Positions 59,856-64,000 of a DNA stretch of 64,000 bases are shown here, piece by piece. Positions within the stretch are counted from its first letter, which is position 1, and each line of letters opens with the position of its first letter. Below the pieces are notes generated by a model. It did no database searches. It saw nothing but the letters and a program-made list of their open reading frames with translations, and was not told the origin of the DNA. The stretch spans positions 124,001-188,000 of the forward strand of contig NC_018025.1 in NCBI RefSeq assembly GCF_000266945.1, written 5' to 3'. The translations under genes were made by a program, and so were the position numbers. This DNA comes from Desulfomonile tiedjei DSM 6799 (GTDB lineage: Bacteria; Desulfobacterota; Desulfomonilia; Desulfomonilales; Desulfomonilaceae).

Positions 59856-61952
59856 TTAAAGATAGCCAAGATCGATCAGGCGTTTCTTTACGATTTCTTC
59901 TTCTTCAGAAGTAAACCCCTCCTGCCGAAAATTCGTGTTCGCCATGGAGGGGATTTTCTTACTATGGCAGTTCGATGTGCCCGGATTCGGGAATGCTATC
60001 GGCTTGCCTCCGACACCGTCAGGGACCGGGAGCCCGAGTTCTCCCAGTATTGTGGGGGTAACATCCAGGCACGAGATGTCGTCCACAGTTTCATCCACTA
60101 CCCTGCCATTTCTCAGATCACTCATGCGGGTCCGAATGAAGATTCCGTGAAAATCGTGATTAGCTGCATCCATACCGCTGATGTTGCGTTTGCGCAGCAG
60201 TGTGTTGCTTCCCACAGTTCCTATGGATCGTAGCCCCAAATCGTCAAAGTACACCATTAGATCAGGCGGAAAATTCCGGCAATCCCGGTAGATTTCCCCT
60301 GGTTTGAGCACCCGATTGCGTATGTTCATGCCATTCCCGTTGCAGCAGCACTGTAAGACGCTACAGAGTTCATTGCGTACCGCATTGTACTCATGGGGCT
60401 CAACAATTCCGTACGGTTCTCGATCCTTTACATTCATGAAAACCCGGGCGTAATAGCCTCCTTCACTCCATGCCCGCGTCTGCGACCAGTCTATTAAATC
60501 CGGAGTAAGAGGAACTTCCTCACTTGGGTATTCTTTGAGCTTCAGGAAGCCGTTTTGGATCAACCATTCATTCACGCAAAAGCCACCTACCGCGCTCCTG
60601 GCACCATGATCGGATACGACCAGGACTGTAGTTTCATCGTCAAACCTCAACAGGAGACGGGCTATCCATTGATCCAGGAATCGATAAAAATCGGGAATGA
60701 CTGTTTCGTAAGGATTACCGGGTACATAATCCCCATGGTCCGGAGCACAATATCCCCAGAAAGCATGATGAAGCCTGTCCAGACCGATCTCAACCATCAT
60801 GAAGAAATTCCACGGTTGTGTGGAGATGAGATGTTCGACGACTTTGAAACGGCGTTCGACCATGGTGTAGATATTCTTGAGCAAGGCGCTTTTTTCTAAT
60901 ACTCGGAAATTGTTCACATCGATCATGTACTCGCCTTGAGCCAATCTATCCAGTTCCTCGAAAAACTCATCAGGATACGTGATCCGAGATCCGTCAGGTG
61001 CGAGAAAGTCTGCGACCGTAATTCCGTTGTGCGGTTTGGGCGGATACGTCTGGGGAATTCCCACGAGAATTGAGGAATACCCCGCTTCTTCAAGATAATC
61101 CCACACCCTGGGCACTGTAACGTGAGAACCGTTCACCGTTACCAAGCTGTCGTAGCCGTACCCGATTCGATTTCTGAACCCGTACAGCCCCAGTTCCCCG
61201 GGGTCTTTTCCCGTAGTCATGGTAGTCCAGGCGGGAACCGTTATGGGCGGATCGGTAGAGCGCATTTTTCCCGAAATTCCATGCTTCACGAGAGATTGCA
61301 GAACCGGCAGATCGGGGCGTCCAAAGACCATAGACGGCGGGGCGCAGTCCAGACCTATGACAGCTACCTTGGGTTGCGATGGTCTCGACACCGGAATTCG
61401 GGGCGTATGCCGCTTCAAGTCGGGGAATCGAATCGGCAAATAGTTCAGAATCTGCCGTAAAGCGTCTTGCGGAGAGACCTGGCCGGTACGAACGACGAAA
61501 TCCGGATTCTCAGGAACTTCGAATGGGGAAGAAATGCCCGTAAATTCTGGAATTTCCCCTTTTCTGGCCCGGCTGTAGAGATTCTTGCAGTCACGGCTCT
61601 CACAAACTGCCAGAGGACAATCGAGAAATATCTCAGCATATTCTTCATGACGAAAGAGGCCCCGCACTGCTGCACGGAGGCTCCGAAACGGAGTGATAAA
61701 TGCCGCGAGAACAATGTAGTTGGTTTCACACAACATCTTCGCGACTTCTGCTGCTCGTCGAATGTTTTCAGCTCTATCCGCGGACGAAAACCCGAGATCT
61801 CTATTCAGACCTTTCCTCAGGGAATCTCCGTCCAAAATGGTAACCGATAAACACTCAGACTCAAGAGCTTCCTTTACCATTCTCGCCAATGTAGATTTTC
61901 CGGAACCGGAAAGTCCCGTAAACCAAATAACTTTTCCCATATGCGTTTGCAC
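59856..61952 (-). CDS. Fusion of APS kinase and alkaline-phosphatase-superfamily phosphodiesterase
   Basis: A 698-residue protein. Residues ~1-180 are adenylylsulfate kinase: P-loop 'GLSGSGKSTLARM' and 'LDGDSLRKGLNRDLGFS'. Residues from ~200 on are a type I phosphodiesterase/nucleotide pyrophosphatase-like domain: 'AVIGLDCAPPSMVFG' (metal Asp), 'TVPAWTTMTTGKDP' (nucleophile Thr), 'GLDRLHHAFWG' and 'VVSDHGARSAVGGF' (metal His/Asp). The tail 'EEEIVKKRLIDLGYL' is typical of the superfamily. APS kinase makes PAPS, the donor for the sulfotransferase nearby. The second domain may recycle or trim a product; this is inference. Start: GTG 61952 (AAAGG upstream) or ATG 61940. Confidence 0.87.
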   Translation of the reverse strand: MQTHMGKVIWFTGLSGSGKSTLARMVKEALESECLSVTILDGDSLRKGLNRDLGFSSADRAENIRRAAEVAKMLCETNYIVLAAFITPFRSLRAAVRGLFRHEEYAEIFLDCPLAVCESRDCKNLYSRARKGEIPEFTGISSPFEVPENPDFVVRTGQVSPQDALRQILNYLPIRFPDLKRHTPRIPVSRPSQPKVAVIGLDCAPPSMVFGRPDLPVLQSLVKHGISGKMRSTDPPITVPAWTTMTTGKDPGELGLYGFRNRIGYGYDSLVTVNGSHVTVPRVWDYLEEAGYSSILVGIPQTYPPKPHNGITVADFLAPDGSRITYPDEFFEELDRLAQGEYMIDVNNFRVLEKSALLKNIYTMVERRFKVVEHLISTQPWNFFMMVEIGLDRLHHAFWGYCAPDHGDYVPGNPYETVIPDFYRFLDQWIARLLLRFDDETTVLVVSDHGARSAVGGFCVNEWLIQNGFLKLKEYPSEEVPLTPDLIDWSQTRAWSEGGYYARVFMNVKDREPYGIVEPHEYNAVRNELCSVLQCCCNGNGMNIRNRVLKPGEIYRDCRNFPPDLMVYFDDLGLRSIGTVGSNTLLRKRNISGMDAANHDFHGIFIRTRMSDLRNGRVVDETVDDISCLDVTPTILGELGLPVPDGVGGKPIAFPNPGTSNCHSKKIPSMANTNFRQEGFTSEEEEIVKKRLIDLGYL

Positions 61953-62056
61953 GTGCTTTTCGGCCTTTCTCAAATGAGTCGGACTACTATATCATACGAC
62001 ACAGTTCGGGGAACTTTCGACAATCACCCTGAACGAGACCGACACAGGAGGATTTT

Positions 62057-62812
62057 ATGCCGCATTCTGACTACATAGCGGTGTTTTCGTCGGACTGGAG
62101 CGAATGTCTTTCGCCAAACGGCCCGTTTGATCCTATTGCGTTTAACTATCCTGAATACGAAGAGTCACTCAAGAGAATTTTCCGGGAGTACACAGGGAAT
62201 CGCATCTCTCTGAAGCAAGCGGTGCAGGAAATAGAAGCGCTTTTGCCTGAAAAATTCACGAGCGATCGGATGGACGCATATCTTGACGCACATTTCGAGA
62301 CGTACTATAGGGTTCCCGAGCTGATCGAATGGTGCTTGTCACGGGGAATTCTGTTCATGATCAATACTACGGGTACTCAGGGCTACTTTCAGCGCGCATT
62401 CGCCAAGAATCTGCTCCCGAGAGTTCCCGTTGTCGCTGCCAACCCGTTCATCAGTTTCCCGGGCAATGATGAGGGAATCGATTTCACACATCATGTCCAG
62501 GAGATTGATGACAAGGCCAAGAATACTCGACTGGTAATGGAATCGCTCGGTTTTCCGGCAAATAGGCTCATCATTATGGGGGATAGCGGCGGCGACGGCC
62601 CGCACTTCGAATGGGGAGCATCCGTAGGAGCGTACCTCATCGGCAGCATGACGAAATCATCGCTTTCGGAATATTGTCGCACCCGAGGGATAAGAATTAA
62701 CAAGAAGTTCGGCTTGAGCTACGCGTCCGGTGAAAGCCGCAATGTGGACCTGGAACTCCAGGCCAATTTCATGGACTTGATGATTCTCATAGAAGATATT
62801 TTCGATATATGA
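62057..62812 (+). CDS. HAD-superfamily hydrolase-like protein
   Basis: A 251-residue protein. 'AVFSSDWSECL' takes the place of motif I (nucleophile Asp), 'FMINTTGTQGY' motif II, and 'IIMGDSGGDGPHFEWG' the GD-x3-D motif IV with Mg-binding acids. It should be a phosphatase or phosphotransferase; substrate unknown. Strong GGAGG seven bases before the ATG. It is divergent from the APS-kinase fusion, so the ~100 bases between them may hold promoters for both. Confidence 0.82.
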   Translation: MPHSDYIAVFSSDWSECLSPNGPFDPIAFNYPEYEESLKRIFREYTGNRISLKQAVQEIEALLPEKFTSDRMDAYLDAHFETYYRVPELIEWCLSRGILFMINTTGTQGYFQRAFAKNLLPRVPVVAANPFISFPGNDEGIDFTHHVQEIDDKAKNTRLVMESLGFPANRLIIMGDSGGDGPHFEWGASVGAYLIGSMTKSSLSEYCRTRGIRINKKFGLSYASGESRNVDLELQANFMDLMILIEDIFDI

Positions 62813-62878
62813 TTTTAGATCGGGGAGAGAACGGATTACAAAAAGGCTCCACATGTCCGAACCAGTCCAGGAGAAGGA

Positions 62879-63319
62879 ATGAGAAGAGCGTTCGTTTTGT
62901 TGATTCTGGTTGTTGCATTTCCTGCGTACGCGGGAGAATTCGGGATACCCGAAAACATCCTGAACGATTACCGGGCCGTTCGCCATGAAAGCGTCTACAC
63001 CAAGGTCCCCACAACGGGAAAGCTCGTCTCCATAAAAATCACCGACAGCGGACGAGTCTTCTATGTCTGCAGAGAAAAGACCGGATATGTGATTTACAGC
63101 CTGGAAATTCGTCCCATAGCCGGCTTTGAAGAAAAGGTGCGCGAGGAGTTGAAGAATTCCGGCCGAAACTGGAATGCGGATTATCCGAATGAACTGCTGT
63201 ACACAAAGGATTTCGCGGACGCTCAAATTCGCCGGAAATTGTCGAAGTATACGGAAGCCGTATGGGTTAGAAACGAAATCGTCGTACCCGAAGCCCCGAG
63301 ACAGAAGGATCGAGAATAG
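62879..63319 (+). CDS. Secreted protein of unknown function
   Basis: A 146-residue protein. A signal peptide ('AFVLLILVVAFPAYAG') is followed by a charged mature domain with 'YTKVPTTGKLVSIKITDSG' and an alternating strand/helix pattern. I recognise no family. GGAGAAGG precedes the ATG. The gene follows the HAD gene by 66 bases and may share its message. Confidence 0.65.
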   Translation: MRRAFVLLILVVAFPAYAGEFGIPENILNDYRAVRHESVYTKVPTTGKLVSIKITDSGRVFYVCREKTGYVIYSLEIRPIAGFEEKVREELKNSGRNWNADYPNELLYTKDFADAQIRRKLSKYTEAVWVRNEIVVPEAPRQKDRE

Positions 63320-63410
63320 TAAAGGCCACTAGCGAGGTCACCTGACCACTTCTGCCAGGAGCCATTTCAGAAGACTGCCACTCACAGGCATAGAACATCA
63401 ACAGATAATT

Positions 63411-63509
63411 GTCATTGCGAGGAGCGCAGCGATCCCGCGTCTCGCGGGACAATCGACTGGGAATCAGGCGCTTAATGTCAGGCGATTGCTTCGCTTCGCT
63501 CGCAATGAC
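63411..63509. mobile_element. MITE-like repeat with perfect GTCATTGCGA ends (copy 2)
   Basis: A 99-bp element with the same 10-bp perfect terminal inverted repeat as 28242-28329 and an internal palindrome (CCCGCGTCTCGCGGG). It is non-coding. Confidence 0.75.
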
Positions 63510-63907
63510 AGCCATTCAGACACTCTGGCAAAAAAGATGCGGTTCGCTTTGGTCATCACATCCGCCGGATTCCTGTTTTAGTGCCTATGTATAACGCCGC
63601 TCCATTGCAAGGGGTATTGCCGGTACTCCCTGACGGGGGCGTTATTGACTGTTCGCACGCGAGCCTGAGAAATATTGAACCGCACTGTCTTTGCCCTTCA
63701 ATAATTATTTACCCGGACAGCAAAGGCACGCAGATGCATCCAGCCCGGACCGGCGCATTAGTGTGTGTGGTGTAACAATCAATTAATACGCTTTGATATT
63801 GAAAATTATTAAACCAGTATGGTATTATTTGTTGCAACACGCCACTCCTACTATATTTTTTTACTTAAGGCGCGTTCAAAAATTCCGAAGAGGCCCTTAT
63901 ACTCCAC
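63510..63907. other. About 400-bp gap, no supported gene
   Basis: A frame at 63581-63775 has no ribosome site and no family likeness. The last part is AT-rich (TATATTTTTTTACTT) and may carry a promoter for the partial gene at 63908. Confidence 0.45.
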
Positions 63908-64000
63908 ATGCCAAAAAAGAGACCGGAAAAAACCGACTTGCTCAGAACAGTTCCACAGGAAGGCGACAGTCCGGTAAAGTCTCACAAAAGCGGCTGTTTC
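63908..64000 (+). CDS. Start of a gene running off the window (unknown)
   Basis: An open frame from ATG 63908 to the edge, 31 codons, lysine-rich at first ('MPKKRPEKTDLLRTVPQEGD'). There is no good ribosome site (GAGG is about 17 bases away) and it is too short to identify. It could be a chance frame. Confidence 0.35.
   Translation, partial: MPKKRPEKTDLLRTVPQEGDSPVKSHKSGCF

Noticed and set aside
63581-63775. 64-codon open frame near the end
   Set aside because: No ribosome site and no family likeness.

Overview
The window looks like part of a large, moderately GC chromosome of a Gram-negative, probably anaerobic, deltaproteobacterium-type organism (Desulfobacterota). This rests on a selenocysteine-containing peroxiredoxin, an RND efflux pump, lipoproteins, GlnD, PriA, PilZ and chemotaxis proteins, membrane polyferredoxins and APS chemistry. 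A Desulfomonile-like sulfate reducer would fit, but this is inference and the sequence contains no species marker. I saw no rRNA, tRNA or CRISPR array.

Layout. 1-4.6 kb: truncated RND pump, SIS-domain isomerase, a large membrane protein, and a 183-bp MITE-like insertion nested inside another repeat. 4.7-9.2 kb: a 38-residue cysteine-rich protein, a Sel1-repeat protein and three paralogous ankyrin proteins, two with an N-terminal zinc ribbon. 9.5-12.8 kb: a GlcD-type FAD oxidase gene split cleanly by an IS1182-type element. 13-18.7 kb: TauE-like exporter, CheY-like receiver, PilZ protein, small membrane protein and an MCP. 19.4-22 kb: an unusual fusion of cyclic-nucleotide-binding, degenerate NtrC-type AAA and NapH-like membrane ferredoxin domains. 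22.7-28 kb: a giant bacterial alpha-2-macroglobulin. 28-32.6 kb: an ankyrin protein, then a SAMHD1-like HD hydrolase plus YwgA-like pair lying between two 98-bp copies of the promoter/leader of a selenocysteine peroxiredoxin. 32.7-40.8 kb: GNAT enzyme, transglutaminase-like protein, MltD, a kinase-like protein, a two-gene split LigD and a twin-CX3C lipoprotein. 41-42 kb: palindrome array with an ORF-less group II intron. 42.3-50.3 kb: PriA, membrane thioredoxin, GlnD, Mut7-C RNase-like protein and a DMT transporter. 50.3-53.2 kb: a five-PAS histidine kinase.

53.3-62 kb holds an apparent sulfated-glycan locus. Five overlapping genes encode split transketolase N and C subunits, a GT2 glycosyltransferase, a TIGR03032-type protein and a sulfotransferase. 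Upstream on the same strand is an APS kinase fused to an alkaline-phosphatase-superfamily domain, which would supply the sulfate donor PAPS; an NAD-dependent epimerase lies downstream.

Intergenic space is rich in several dispersed repeat families: paired REP-like palindromes of about 125 bp, arrays of short palindromes, 88-99 bp MITEs with GTCATTGCGA ends, and a 110-bp repeat. The most notable observations are the selenocysteine at the catalytic position of the peroxiredoxin, the cNMP-AAA-ferredoxin fusion, the PAPS/sulfotransferase locus, the promoter-flanked HD/YwgA pair, and the zinc-ribbon ankyrin family with a conserved repeat order.
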